A DNA stretch of 40,352 nt. Source: Lysinibacillus composti. GTDB lineage: Bacteria > Bacillota > Bacilli > Bacillales_A > Planococcaceae. Position 1 is the first letter of the stretch. Every line of letters begins with the position of its first letter. Below, piece by piece: positions 25,904-33,459 of the stretch. The stretch is from positions 1 through 40,352 of the forward strand of contig NZ_JAFBDY010000029.1 in NCBI RefSeq assembly GCF_016908465.1. Direction: 5' to 3'. A model generated the notes under the pieces. That model saw nothing but the letters and a program-made list of their open reading frames with translations, was not told the DNA's origin and did no database searches. The position numbers were made by a program, and so were the translations under genes.

Positions 25904-25931
25904 ATTATAGCACATACGTTCGTATTTTGAA
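25904..25931 (-). promoter_or_regulatory. Toxin promoter with operator-like palindrome in its spacer
   Basis: On the minus strand TTCAAA (926-931 of the 25-kb block), 16-nt spacer, TATAAT (25904-25909) with an extended TG one base upstream. The spacer contains ATACGTTCGTAT (25914-25925, plus strand), a perfect inverted repeat, and AGCAC-ATAC-GTTCG (25909-25922), an 8/10 match to the Bacillus LexA box CGAAC-N4-GTTCG. SOS control of the toxin is therefore possible. Confidence 0.5.
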
Positions 25932-26257
25932 GGGTAGAAGGTTTTATTTTATAGAAAAAACAAGAGGAAGATTTGCACTACTTCAATGAGCTGAATTGTA
26001 AAACATAGCTAAGATGATGTAAAAAAAATAATTATCTTTCTTTTATTTATTGTTTACTTATTTAAAATTTGGTCTGTATTTTTGTGATCAAATAATAGAC
26101 CGAAAATACAATTGCATAAAGTTTTTATCTCATGAATTAGTATGTAATTAAAAAAGAAAGTTATAAGAAGCAAAATAATTTACTCTATATTGGGCACAAT
26201 ATCGTTGAAGAATTCAGAAGAAACCATGTGCCTTTTCTGTATTTTTCAAGACAATCG
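25932..26257. other. AT-rich intergenic stretch upstream of DUF1540 gene
   Basis: About 325 nt. An imperfect inverted repeat GGTCTGTAT / ATAGACC spans roughly 26070-26102. No gene or clear promoter could be supported. Confidence 0.35.
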
Positions 26258-26272
26258 ATGAGGAGGATGGCT

Positions 26273-26503
26273 ATGCCAAATGTAGAAGTAAACTGTGCTG
26301 TATCGAACTGTTTTTTCCATAAAGAAGGAAATTTATGTGGAGCTGAAAAAATTCAAGTAGATATGGATTACCACTCCAAAAACAAAGCTACAGAGTTTGC
26401 TTCAGATTTTGAATTCGATATGATTTCAGAACATGCAAATGACTCAACAGACACTTGCTGTAAAACGTTTAAACCTCACAAAGAGGGCGGACGTAAGAAA
26501 TAA
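26273..26503 (+). CDS. DUF1540 domain protein
   Basis: A 76-aa protein with the DUF1540 pattern: C8, C13 (VNCAVSNCFF), C22 in EGNLCGAEKIQV, and a C-terminal pair C62-C63 (DTCCKTFKPH). These cysteines probably bind a metal. DUF1540 proteins are common in spore-forming Firmicutes and clostridia, with no settled function. The ATG at 26273 is preferred over upstream in-frame ATGs because AGGAGGA lies just before it. It is followed by its own terminator and by a diverged tandem copy. Confidence 0.85.
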   Translation: MPNVEVNCAVSNCFFHKEGNLCGAEKIQVDMDYHSKNKATEFASDFEFDMISEHANDSTDTCCKTFKPHKEGGRKK

Positions 26504-26552
26504 TCTGAAGTGATCGAATAAAAGAATAGCTGTCCAAAACATTGAGAGGTTG

Positions 26553-26586
26553 GGACTAAAAGGGTAAACCTTTTAGTCCTTTTTTA
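26553..26586 (+). terminator. Terminator after DUF1540 gene
   Basis: GGACTAAAAGG / CCTTTTAGTCC perfect 11-bp stem followed by seven T. Confidence 0.9.
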
Positions 26587-26714
26587 TTTGAAGTGAAAAA
26601 TTTTAAAATAAAACGGTGATATTTGTGCAAACTATATATGAAGATGATCGAAAGGGTAATGAAAAATACTCTTTCGATTCTCTTCATTACAAATCAATGA
26701 GGAGGATGGCACTG

Positions 26715-26924
26715 ATGTCAAAATTCGACGTGAACAAACCTAGTTCCAATTATTATGGAAATGTTTATGGAGTTGAAAGATATCAAGGTCAACGCCTTCG
26801 TCACTCCAACAACAATGATGTTGAATTTGGTGATGAGTTTGATGTGAATCAAAATTCAGAGCAGGTGAACAATTCTGCACGTGATTCCAGAAAGCCTGTA
26901 AGTGAACGAACTGCATGGAATTAG
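26715..26924 (+). CDS. Cysteine-free paralogue of the DUF1540 protein
   Basis: A 69-aa protein with no Cys. It aligns with the preceding DUF1540 protein: DVNKPSSNYYGNVYGVERYQ against EVNCAVSNC, GNLCGAEKIQ; HSNNNDVEFGDEFD against HSKNKATEFASDFEFD; NSEQVNNSARD against ISEHANDSTD. Every Cys of the DUF1540 motif is replaced or deleted, so any metal site is lost, while the acidic C-terminal part is kept. The ATG at 26715 has AGGAGG 9 nt upstream. Shared leader and terminator show that it arose by tandem duplication. It is a neofunctionalised or decaying copy; the frame is intact. Confidence 0.65.
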   Translation: MSKFDVNKPSSNYYGNVYGVERYQGQRLRHSNNNDVEFGDEFDVNQNSEQVNNSARDSRKPVSERTAWN

Positions 26925-26961
26925 TTGAATAATGACAAGCTGTTCAAATCATTGAATTGTT

Positions 26962-26993
26962 GGGGCTAAAGAGGTAACTCTTTAGTCCTTTTT
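26962..26993 (+). terminator. Terminator after Cys-less DUF1540 paralogue
   Basis: GGGGCTAAAGAG / CTCTTTAGTCC stem with GTAA loop and five T. Confidence 0.85.
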
Positions 26994-27021
26994 CTAATAA
27001 ACCAGGCAAAAAAGGGAATAG

Positions 27022-27061
27022 AAAAAGCCGATCGACCACACAAATGGTGATACAAGATCGA
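27022..27061 (-). terminator. Possible terminator of the thiolase operon
   Basis: On the minus strand CGATC / GATCG arms with weaker inner pairing are followed by GGCTTTTT. Stem quality is moderate. Confidence 0.4.
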
Positions 27062-27092
27062 CTTTAAAGATATGCAAATTTATTAGCGGTTT

Positions 27093-28295
27093 TTAAGATT
27101 GCACGTAATCCATATTCTCAACAATCGTTGAAATACCTAACCCACCTGCAATACATAGTGTGACTAAGCCATAACGTTTATTTGTTCGTTTCAATTCATG
27201 GATAAGTTTTGTCATTAAAATGGCTCCCGTTGCACCAATTGGATGACCAAGGGCAATTGCGCCTCCGTTAGGATTTACTTTATCAACATCTAATCCGAGT
27301 TCCTGAATACATGCAATACTTTGAGCAGCAAATGCTTCATTTAGTTCAATAATATCTAAGTCTTCAACTGTTAGATTGGCTTGAGCTAGTGCTTTTCTTG
27401 TAGCTAAAACAGGGCCTAATCCCATCAACGTTGGGTCACATCCAGATGCTGCTTGACTAATAACACGGACTGCCGGAGTAAGGCCTAAAGCTAGAGCCTT
27501 TTCTTCGCTCATTACTAATACCGCTGCCGCACCGTCATTTCGGCCACTACTATTTCCAGCAGTAACCGTACCACCTTCTTTAAAGACAGGCTTAAGTTTT
27601 GCTAATGTTTCAACTGCAGAAAGACGAGGATGTTCATCTTGTTCAAAATTGATTTCAGATTTTTTTTGTTTTACGGTATAAGGAATGATCTGTTCTTTAA
27701 AATATCCCTTTTCAATTGCATTTGCGCATTTTTCTTGTGAGGCATGTGCAAATTCATCTTGTGCTTGTCTAGAAATCTCGTATTTTTCTACTAGATTTTC
27801 TGCAGTCCAGCCCATCGTAATATCACCATACTGTTCATAGGGCTGTGAACCTGCTTGACTCGCAACATTCGGATCTTTAAATTGAACATTACCGGCACCA
27901 ACACCGAATCGCATACCATTTACATAATAGGGTGCTGTACTCATTGATTCTGTACCACCCGCAATAATTACGTCACCGAGGCCTGCTTGTATCTGCTGTA
28001 CTGCATTATTAATGGCTTGTAGTCCAGACCCACATTGACGATGTACCGTATAAGAGGGGATATGGAACGGAAAGTCGGCACGTAAAGAAGCTACACGAGC
28101 TACATTGGAAAGGTCCGCACTTTGTTTCGCTTGGCCTAAAATGATTTCATCTACCGCTTCTTTTTCGATTCCTGTTCGTTCAATTAATGCCTCTAATACG
28201 GTAGCTGCAAGATGGTCTGCTTGCTCATTGATTAATGTACCGCCTAGCTTACCAATCGCAAGACGAACTGCATCTACTATGACAACATTCTTCAT
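27093..28295 (-). CDS. Acetyl-CoA acetyltransferase / beta-ketoacyl-CoA thiolase
   Basis: A 400-aa thiolase. The acylated Cys is C88 in VHRQCGSGLQ; the other catalytic motifs are NEAFAAQ, GGAIALGHPIGATGA, and CIAGGLG near the C-terminus. These cleave a beta-ketoacyl-CoA with CoA or run the reverse condensation. It is the last gene of an operon with two CoA-transferase subunits, so the product of the transferase, acetoacetyl-CoA or 3-oxoadipyl-CoA, is the likely substrate. The ADLSNVARVASLRADF region differs from the PcaF-type GANQAGEDNRNVARMA sequence, which favours an acetoacetyl-CoA thiolase, whereas the neighbouring regulator is PcaR-like; the choice is open. AAGAGGAGG precedes its start. 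Confidence 0.88.
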   Translation of the reverse strand: MKNVVIVDAVRLAIGKLGGTLINEQADHLAATVLEALIERTGIEKEAVDEIILGQAKQSADLSNVARVASLRADFPFHIPSYTVHRQCGSGLQAINNAVQQIQAGLGDVIIAGGTESMSTAPYYVNGMRFGVGAGNVQFKDPNVASQAGSQPYEQYGDITMGWTAENLVEKYEISRQAQDEFAHASQEKCANAIEKGYFKEQIIPYTVKQKKSEINFEQDEHPRLSAVETLAKLKPVFKEGGTVTAGNSSGRNDGAAAVLVMSEEKALALGLTPAVRVISQAASGCDPTLMGLGPVLATRKALAQANLTVEDLDIIELNEAFAAQSIACIQELGLDVDKVNPNGGAIALGHPIGATGAILMTKLIHELKRTNKRYGLVTLCIAGGLGISTIVENMDYVQS

Positions 28296-28310
28296 GTAAT
28301 CTTCCTCCTC

Positions 28311-28958
28311 TTATAATTGCACGATAAAACTAGCTTCTGTTTTTTGTTGTACCTCTTCTAAAGTGGCGCCATTCATTAGCTCAATTAAATATAATGTTCC
28401 ATTGATTACTTTAAATACTGCCAATTCGGTAACGATCATATCGACTTGTCGGATCGATGTGATTGGGTAAGTACATTTTTTTAATAGTTTACTTGAACCA
28501 TCTTTTGACGTATGGCTCATTGTAACAATTACTTTCTTAGCCCCAACTAATAAATCCATTGCGCCACCAACACCGATAATGTTTTTACCAGGAACAGCCC
28601 AATTGGCAATAACACCTGTTTCATCGACTTGTAGGGCACCTAAAATAGCATAATCGACATGACCACCACGAATCATTGCAAATGACGCAGCACTGTCAAA
28701 AAATGAAGCACCGATCGCTTCACCAACTGGTAATTTTCCGGCGTTCACTAGGTTAGGATCAATATCTTCTTCGTTTACGTCTGTAACGCCAAGTAAACCA
28801 TTTTCTGTATGTAGGGCAATTGATGAATCTTCTACATACTGTGCAACTAAAGTTGGAATACCAATCCCGAGATTCACAATGCTTGATGCTTCAATTTCTT
28901 TTGCAACACGTGCTGCAATCGAATGTTGGACTTGTTCTTTTGATAATACTAGAGTCAT
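28311..28958 (-). CDS. 3-oxoacid CoA-transferase subunit B
   Basis: A 215-aa beta subunit of a family I CoA-transferase. It has [11 protein letters not shown] near residues 32-42 and the active-site glutamate E52 in HTENGLLG, which forms the glutamyl-CoA thioester intermediate. The enzyme moves CoA from succinyl-CoA to acetoacetate or 3-oxoadipate. Its ATG overlaps the stop of subunit A by 4 nt (ATGA), typical for a heteromer made in equal amounts. The thiolase that would cleave its product follows after 15 nt. Confidence 0.92.
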   Translation of the reverse strand: MTLVLSKEQVQHSIAARVAKEIEASSIVNLGIGIPTLVAQYVEDSSIALHTENGLLGVTDVNEEDIDPNLVNAGKLPVGEAIGASFFDSAASFAMIRGGHVDYAILGALQVDETGVIANWAVPGKNIIGVGGAMDLLVGAKKVIVTMSHTSKDGSSKLLKKCTYPITSIRQVDMIVTELAVFKVINGTLYLIELMNGATLEEVQQKTEASFIVQL

Positions 28959-29641
28959 CTGCTGACCACTCCTTCTTTAGTTAGTACTTGCTGTGCTTCA
29001 ATAATGGCGTCTACAAATAAATGGGATGTAACGATTGCTTCGGGGTCAAGTTCACCAGGTTCTACAATCTCATCTACTTCAGCAATGACATAATCTGCAG
29101 CCATGGCCATTAATGGATTAAAATTGCGTGCTGTTTTGTAATACACTAAATTGCCGAGCGTATCTGCTTTATGTGCACGAATGAGGGCAACTTGACCACG
29201 AATAGGTTTTTCAAGAACGTATAGTTCGCCATCGATTTCACGTTGCTCTTTTCCTTCTGCTAATTGAGTACCTGCAGCTGTTTTTGTATAAAAGCCACCT
29301 ATTCCTGCGCCACCTGCACGCAATGCCTCGGATAAAGTACCTTGTGGAAGTAAAGTTAGCTGGATCTCCCCACGGTGATAGAATTCCCCAACATCTCTGT
29401 TACTTGTAAAATAAGAACCAATCGCGTGTTTAATTTTATGTTGATTTAGTAGTAAGCCAAGTCCTTTTCCTGATTCGCCTAAATTGTTAGAAACAATAGA
29501 TAAATCTTTAACGTCTTTATTTGTTAGCCCATCAATTAGAGTTAGTGGGGCACCAATTAATCCAAAGCCACCTACAAGCACTTGATCGCCATCTTTAATT
29601 GGTGATAGCGCATCCTCTGTTGTCTTTTTGATTTTTGACAT
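28955..29641 (-). CDS. 3-oxoacid CoA-transferase subunit A
   Basis: A 228-aa alpha subunit of the same transferase. Signature VLVGGFGLIGAP is at about 22-33, followed by the CoA-binding region (GGFYTKTAAGTQLAEGKE) and RGQVALIRAHKADTLGNLVY. Length is standard for ScoA/AtoD/PcaI proteins. It is the first gene of the operon; the promoter region is shared with the divergent IclR gene and has a TTGATT-N17-TAAAAA candidate on this strand. The operator TGTAC repeats sit just upstream of that -35, the usual place for activation by PcaR-type IclR proteins. Confidence 0.92.
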   Translation of the reverse strand: MSKIKKTTEDALSPIKDGDQVLVGGFGLIGAPLTLIDGLTNKDVKDLSIVSNNLGESGKGLGLLLNQHKIKHAIGSYFTSNRDVGEFYHRGEIQLTLLPQGTLSEALRAGGAGIGGFYTKTAAGTQLAEGKEQREIDGELYVLEKPIRGQVALIRAHKADTLGNLVYYKTARNFNPLMAMAADYVIAEVDEIVEPGELDPEAIVTSHLFVDAIIEAQQVLTKEGVVSR

Positions 29642-29689
29642 ATAAAATCCCTACCCTTAGTTAAATCTATTTTGTGTTTTTAAATTAAT

Positions 29690-29705
29690 TTGATTGCATA
29701 ATCAA
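29690..29705. promoter_or_regulatory. Palindrome carrying both divergent -35 elements
   Basis: TTGATTGCATAATCAA is a perfect inverted repeat. On the plus strand TTGATT-N16-TATTGT (29690-29717) faces the IclR gene; on the minus strand TTGATT-N17-TAAAAA faces the CoA-transferase operon. Confidence 0.45.
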
Positions 29706-29714
29706 TAGTAATAT

Positions 29715-29750
29715 TGTACGCTATGTGTACAAATGTACATTATGTGTACA
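29715..29750. promoter_or_regulatory. IclR-type operator, four TGTAC elements
   Basis: TGTACG (29715-29720), TGTACA (29726-29731), TGTACA (29734-29739) and TGTACA (29745-29750), step sizes 11, 8 and 11 nt. The last three match in motif and spacing the three elements before the Nramp-like gene (30911-30935). PcaU and PobR of Acinetobacter are known to bind three roughly 10-bp repeats. It overlaps the probable -10 of the regulator gene and lies just upstream of the CoA-transferase -35. Confidence 0.7.
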
Positions 29751-29778
29751 CTAGTATCTTACGGGGAGAAGTTTATTG

Positions 29779-30570
29779 ATGTCAAACATAAATTCAGAAA
29801 ATTTCAAAGAAAGTAAAGACTATGTTCAATCCATTGATCGGATGTTCCAAATTTTAAGAACGTTTAGTGTGGAAAGACAATCCCTAACAACAAGTGAAAT
29901 TGCACAATTGACTGATTTAAGTCGACCAACAGTGCGAAGGATTTTATTAACATTAGAACATTTAGGGTATGTTAAATCTGTTCATGGGGCCTATTCATTG
30001 ACGGCAAAAATGATTGAACTAAGTGCCGTATTCCTTTCTTCTCAAGTATCCACATGGCAAATGGCACAGCCGTTTATGGAATCCTTAGTTGAAGTAACCG
30101 GGGAGTCAAGCTCAATTTCTGTTTTAGATGGCGATATGATTACGTATGTTGCGAGGGTTTCAAAAAAAAGAATCATGTCCACCAATTTAGAAGTAGGATC
30201 TCGTTTACCAGCATTTTCAACTTCTATGGGCCAAGTATTACTTGCTCATTTACCTGATGATGAATTAAAAGAACGTTTAAATAATATAGAGCTTCAAAAA
30301 TTTAATGAAAACACAATTGTGGATAAACAAAAATTATATGAAGTGTTACTGGGCATCAGAGAAAAAGGATGGGGAGGAGTAGATCAACAGTTAGAAAACG
30401 GTGTTCGATCGGTTGCCGTACCGATTCGTAAACCTAACGGAGAAGTCATTGCAGCCATTAATTGTTCTGTCCATGCTGGACGTGTTTCAAAAGAGCAATT
30501 ACAAGAAGAATTTTTGCCGAAGCTTCAAGAAGTAGCAAAGCTTATTGAGAATATTGTAACGTTTCGTTAA
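29779..30570 (+). CDS. IclR family regulator, PcaR/PcaU/PobR type
   Basis: A 263-aa IclR regulator. The HTH region (YVQSIDRMFQILRTFSVERQ, LTTSEIAQLTDLSRPTVRRI) and the effector domain (ESSSISVLDGDMITYVARVS, RIMSTNLEVGSRLPAFSTSM, GQVLLAHLP) carry the sequence signature of the beta-ketoadipate regulators PcaR, PcaU and PobR. An ATG at 29779 is used; an in-frame TTG at 29776 has slightly better spacing to GGGGAG and is an alternative. It is divergent from the CoA-transferase/thiolase operon. The TGTAC operator overlaps its own promoter, implying autoregulation, and recurs upstream of the next gene. A strong terminator follows. Confidence 0.88.
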   Translation: MSNINSENFKESKDYVQSIDRMFQILRTFSVERQSLTTSEIAQLTDLSRPTVRRILLTLEHLGYVKSVHGAYSLTAKMIELSAVFLSSQVSTWQMAQPFMESLVEVTGESSSISVLDGDMITYVARVSKKRIMSTNLEVGSRLPAFSTSMGQVLLAHLPDDELKERLNNIELQKFNENTIVDKQKLYEVLLGIREKGWGGVDQQLENGVRSVAVPIRKPNGEVIAAINCSVHAGRVSKEQLQEEFLPKLQEVAKLIENIVTFR

Positions 30571-30614
30571 TATTACACGAAAACCCTAGGTGAAGTGAAA
30601 ATACTACAAAATGA

Positions 30615-30656
30615 AAAACGCAAGGATGTTGTTAAATCAACAGTCTTGCGTTTTTT
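30615..30656 (+). terminator. Terminator after PcaR-like gene
   Basis: AAAACGCAAG / CTTGCGTTTT with inner TGTTG / CAACA and six T. It separates the regulator from the transporter gene. Confidence 0.88.
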
Positions 30657-30910
30657 ATATAGGCCAAGACCCAATTTAGTCAAAGGATCAATTGAGAAGA
30701 AGAAAGGGATGAGAAGTTTCTGAAAAACATTTATTAATGAAATCTATCAAAGGGGATAGACCCTCTAAATCTATTATAGTACAGGGATTTAATTATCTTT
30801 GGAAATGTGAAAAAATGGCTGATTAGTACTAAAAATTGGTGGAATTTTTAGAAAAGTCTTGTTATTCGACAACGTTATTGGTATCTTTATATTATGAAAA
30901 AAACGTATTT
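30657..30910. other. Intergenic region before the Nramp-like gene
   Basis: About 250 nt without a gene. A promoter candidate TTCGAC-N17-TATATT ends near 30892, placing the TGTAC operator at or just after the transcription start. Confidence 0.4.
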
Positions 30911-30935
30911 CGTACGTTTGTACGTAATGCGTACA
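30911..30935. promoter_or_regulatory. IclR-type operator before the Nramp-like gene, three TGTAC elements
   Basis: CGTACG (30911-30916), TGTACG (30919-30924), CGTACA (30930-30935); steps of 8 and 11 nt equal those of 29726-29750. It ends 16 nt before the start codon, so binding here would more naturally repress. Confidence 0.65.
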
Positions 30936-30951
30936 TTAAGGGAGGGGTCAA

Positions 30952-32256
30952 ATGGAAACGCATACAAAGGATCAAGTAGCAGCAACAACTTTAGATGCAA
31001 CGCCCAATTTATTAACACCGCCATCAACAATGGCTGAAAAACTTAAAATGGTTGGACCGGGGATTGTAGTAGCAGCAACTGGTGTAGGTACTGCGGACTT
31101 AATTACATCAATTGTAATCGGTACACAATTTGGGATGACATTTATATGGGCAATTATCGTGGGTTCGATACTAAAGTACTTCTTAAATGAAGGAGTTGGC
31201 AGATGGCATTTAGCCTCAGAGCGTACAATGGTACAAGGGTGGCAACAGCTTGGTAAATGGGCTACTGGCTATTTTGGGGTATATTCGATCATTTGGGGCT
31301 TTGTTTATGGAGCAACTGCCGCATCCACATCCGCAATGGGTATGTATGCAATGTTCCCGATTATGCCGGTGTGGGCATGGGCAATCGTTCATGGTGTTGC
31401 AGGATTTTTACTTGTTTGGTTTGGTAAGTACCAATTATTCGAAAAAGTAATGACCGTATTAATTGGTGTAATGTTTGTTACCATTATCGGGACAGCATTT
31501 TTATTCTTACCAAGCATTGGAGAATTTATGGGTGGCTTCGTTCCACGAGTTCCTGATGGTTCATTTATGTTAATGATGGGGTTAATTGGTGGAGTAGGTG
31601 GAACAATTACAATGGCTTCCTACGGTTACTGGTTAGCTGAAAAGAAATGGACAGGCCCAAAATGGGTTTCGACAATGCGTATTGATATAAAAGTAGCTTA
31701 TATTTTAACTTGTATCTTTACAATTGCAGGTTTAATCATCGGTGCTCAATTCTTATTCGGTACTGGGGTTAACTTACGAGGAGATCAAGGACTTATTGAT
31801 TTAGCGGCATTATTAGGTCAAGAATTTGGTACTCCGATGAAATGGGTATTCTTAATTGCCTTTTGGTCGGCAGCATTTTCTTCCTTATTAGGTGTTTGGA
31901 ATGGGGTTCCATACCTATTTGCAGACTTTGTACAAACAATGCGCCAAAAGAAAGATGAGCCACGTAGAATAGTACAAGAAACAGATAAATCATATCGTTT
32001 CTATTTAGCTTGGTTAACATTCCCACCAATGATTTTATTCTACTTTGGTAAACCGGTAGAACTAGTTATTATCTATGGTGCACTTGGCTCATTATTCATG
32101 CCATTCCTAGCAATTTCTCTATTAATCTTATTAAATTCTAAGAGAGTTAGTCAGCCATTACGTAATAAAGCGCTACCGAATATTGTATTAGTGGCATGTT
32201 TGGCAATGTTTGCTTACTTAGGTATCAATGAATTAGTGGATATTTTGTTTAAGTAA
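30952..32256 (+). CDS. Nramp-fold transporter lacking canonical metal ligands
   Basis: A 434-aa membrane protein with about 11 helices and the Nramp/DMT-type overall pattern. In true Nramp metal transporters TM1 has DPGN and TM6 has MPHN. Here TM1 reads GPGIVVAATGVGTADLITS and the TM6 equivalent reads GGVGGTITMASYGYWLAE, so neither the Asp/Asn nor the Met metal ligands are present. Database transfer as a manganese transporter would therefore be unsafe. The operator shared with the CoA-transferase locus suggests transport of an organic substrate of that pathway. The start has GGGAGGGG upstream. A terminator follows about 70 nt after the stop. Confidence 0.78.
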   Translation: METHTKDQVAATTLDATPNLLTPPSTMAEKLKMVGPGIVVAATGVGTADLITSIVIGTQFGMTFIWAIIVGSILKYFLNEGVGRWHLASERTMVQGWQQLGKWATGYFGVYSIIWGFVYGATAASTSAMGMYAMFPIMPVWAWAIVHGVAGFLLVWFGKYQLFEKVMTVLIGVMFVTIIGTAFLFLPSIGEFMGGFVPRVPDGSFMLMMGLIGGVGGTITMASYGYWLAEKKWTGPKWVSTMRIDIKVAYILTCIFTIAGLIIGAQFLFGTGVNLRGDQGLIDLAALLGQEFGTPMKWVFLIAFWSAAFSSLLGVWNGVPYLFADFVQTMRQKKDEPRRIVQETDKSYRFYLAWLTFPPMILFYFGKPVELVIIYGALGSLFMPFLAISLLILLNSKRVSQPLRNKALPNIVLVACLAMFAYLGINELVDILFK

Positions 32257-32325
32257 AACACAATTCATAGAATTACAATTATTACCAATAATTTAACGGT
32301 TGTAAAAGTGTTAATTTATATGATT

Positions 32326-32381
32326 TGCCCCCTAAAGAAGACAGATTAGAAATGAAAATCTGTTACTTTAAGGGGCATTTT
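32326..32381 (+). terminator. Terminator after the Nramp-like gene
   Basis: Long stem TGCCCCCTAAAG / CTTTAAGGGGCA enclosing CAGATT / AATCTG, followed by TTTTATT. It may also act for the convergent LysR gene. Confidence 0.75.
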
Positions 32382-32532
32382 ATTGTCTGAAAGATCCTTT
32401 TCGTTGGAGTAAAATTAATAAATTTAAATGAGTATTTCAACTTAAAGGGGAAAAGGAGTCCTTAGTTTGCTCGTATCAAAGCTCTACAACAGACTACATA
32501 ATTGGGGTTTAGTGGGGAATTACCCTGTGACC

Positions 32533-33459
32533 TTACTCTTTAACTCTTTTCTTTAATGAGATAGTCGTTCTTTCTGAAAACGTATATGTGTTTAAAAACT
32601 CTTTAAATATCATTACGGGTTTTGAATGGATTTGAGAACGGTTTATGATGTAGTGGAAACTATTTTTATTTTCAAAATCCATTAAATTGATAGCTCCCAG
32701 TGTCCCAGCATGAATTTCACTTTTGACAATTGATTCTGATAGATAAGAGATTCCTAACCCGAGCGCAACAGATTCTTTAATTGTTTGGGAGCTTCCGAAG
32801 CTCATGATTCTTTTTGGAGAAATCCCTAGTTGTGAAAAGAACCGGTCTGTCATTTCTCTTGTTCCTGAACCCACTTCCCGAATAATCCACGTTTCTGCTT
32901 CTAACATCGTTCTATCCACTTTATTGCTTTTCAAAATGGGATGGTCTGGCCTTGTAATCATAACCAAATCATCTTCGTAAAAGGGGAAAATCTCGGTATC
33001 TAAGTCGCCAACTTCCGACTGTACAATAAATGCAATATCTAATTCCTGATTATGAATTTGTTCTACGATTGCTTTAGAATTTTGTATCGTGATCTCAGGG
33101 ATGATACTTGGATATCGTTTACTAAAAGCATAAATAATGCTAGGGAGAAAATACTCTCCGAATGTGTAAGCAGCTCCAATCGAAAGTGAAGTATTAGTTG
33201 AAGGCTCCAATTCAGCCAGTAAATATTTGATTTGGTCATATTTCAGCAGTATTTCTTTTGCTTGAGTGTAAACAAGCTGGCCTGCTGTTGTTAATTGAAC
33301 ATATTTATTGTTTCGGTCAAATAGTGTCGTTTCTAATTTTTTTTCTAAATTCTTAATACTAAGACTTACAGCGGATGGAGTGATATGGAGCAATTGAGCA
33401 GCTCTTGTAAAGCTTTTTTGTTCTGCAGTTGTGACGAAGATTTCTAATTTGTGATCCAT
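32533..33459 (-). CDS. LysR family transcriptional regulator
   Basis: A 308-aa LysR-type regulator. Residues 1-60 are the winged HTH (SFTRAAQLLHITPSAVSLSI, KNLEKKLETTLFDR); residues about 90-295 form the periplasmic-binding-like effector domain (LSIGAAYTFGEYFLPSII, GLGISYLSESIV). It resembles the CysL/YwfK branch. It is transcribed away from the gamma-glutamyltransferase and CHR genes with a 170-nt AT-rich gap, the usual LysR arrangement, so those genes are its likely targets. B. subtilis ywrABCD has the same enzyme and transporters but with an Lrp-type regulator, as far as I recall. Confidence 0.88.
   Translation of the reverse strand: MDHKLEIFVTTAEQKSFTRAAQLLHITPSAVSLSIKNLEKKLETTLFDRNNKYVQLTTAGQLVYTQAKEILLKYDQIKYLLAELEPSTNTSLSIGAAYTFGEYFLPSIIYAFSKRYPSIIPEITIQNSKAIVEQIHNQELDIAFIVQSEVGDLDTEIFPFYEDDLVMITRPDHPILKSNKVDRTMLEAETWIIREVGSGTREMTDRFFSQLGISPKRIMSFGSSQTIKESVALGLGISYLSESIVKSEIHAGTLGAINLMDFENKNSFHYIINRSQIHSKPVMIFKEFLNTYTFSERTTISLKKRVKE

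Larger units (their letters stand above)
26258..26586 (+). repeat. Copy 1 of a tandem gene duplication (DUF1540 unit)
   Basis: Starts with ATGAGGAGGATGGC and ends with a GGACTAAAAGG terminator. The same order of elements recurs at 26697-26993: identical 14-nt ribosome-binding leader, similar small gene, AGCTGT-CAAA-CATTGA leader to the terminator, and a terminator with the same TTTAGTCC arm. This is one duplicated gene plus its signals. Confidence 0.75.
26697..26993 (+). repeat. Copy 2 of the tandem gene duplication (Cys-less unit)
   Basis: Second copy of the unit at 26258-26586, beginning with the identical ATGAGGAGGATGGC and ending with the related terminator GGGGCTAAAGAG / CTCTTTAGTCC. 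Confidence 0.75.

Noticed and set aside
26070..26102. Inverted repeat GGTCTGTAT / ATAGACC as a terminator or operator
   Set aside because: Short and imperfect, no T tail and no gene nearby to assign it to.
30319..30327. Further DnaA box TGTGGATAA within the PcaR-like gene
   Set aside because: A single 9-mer inside coding sequence is expected by chance; it is not part of a cluster.
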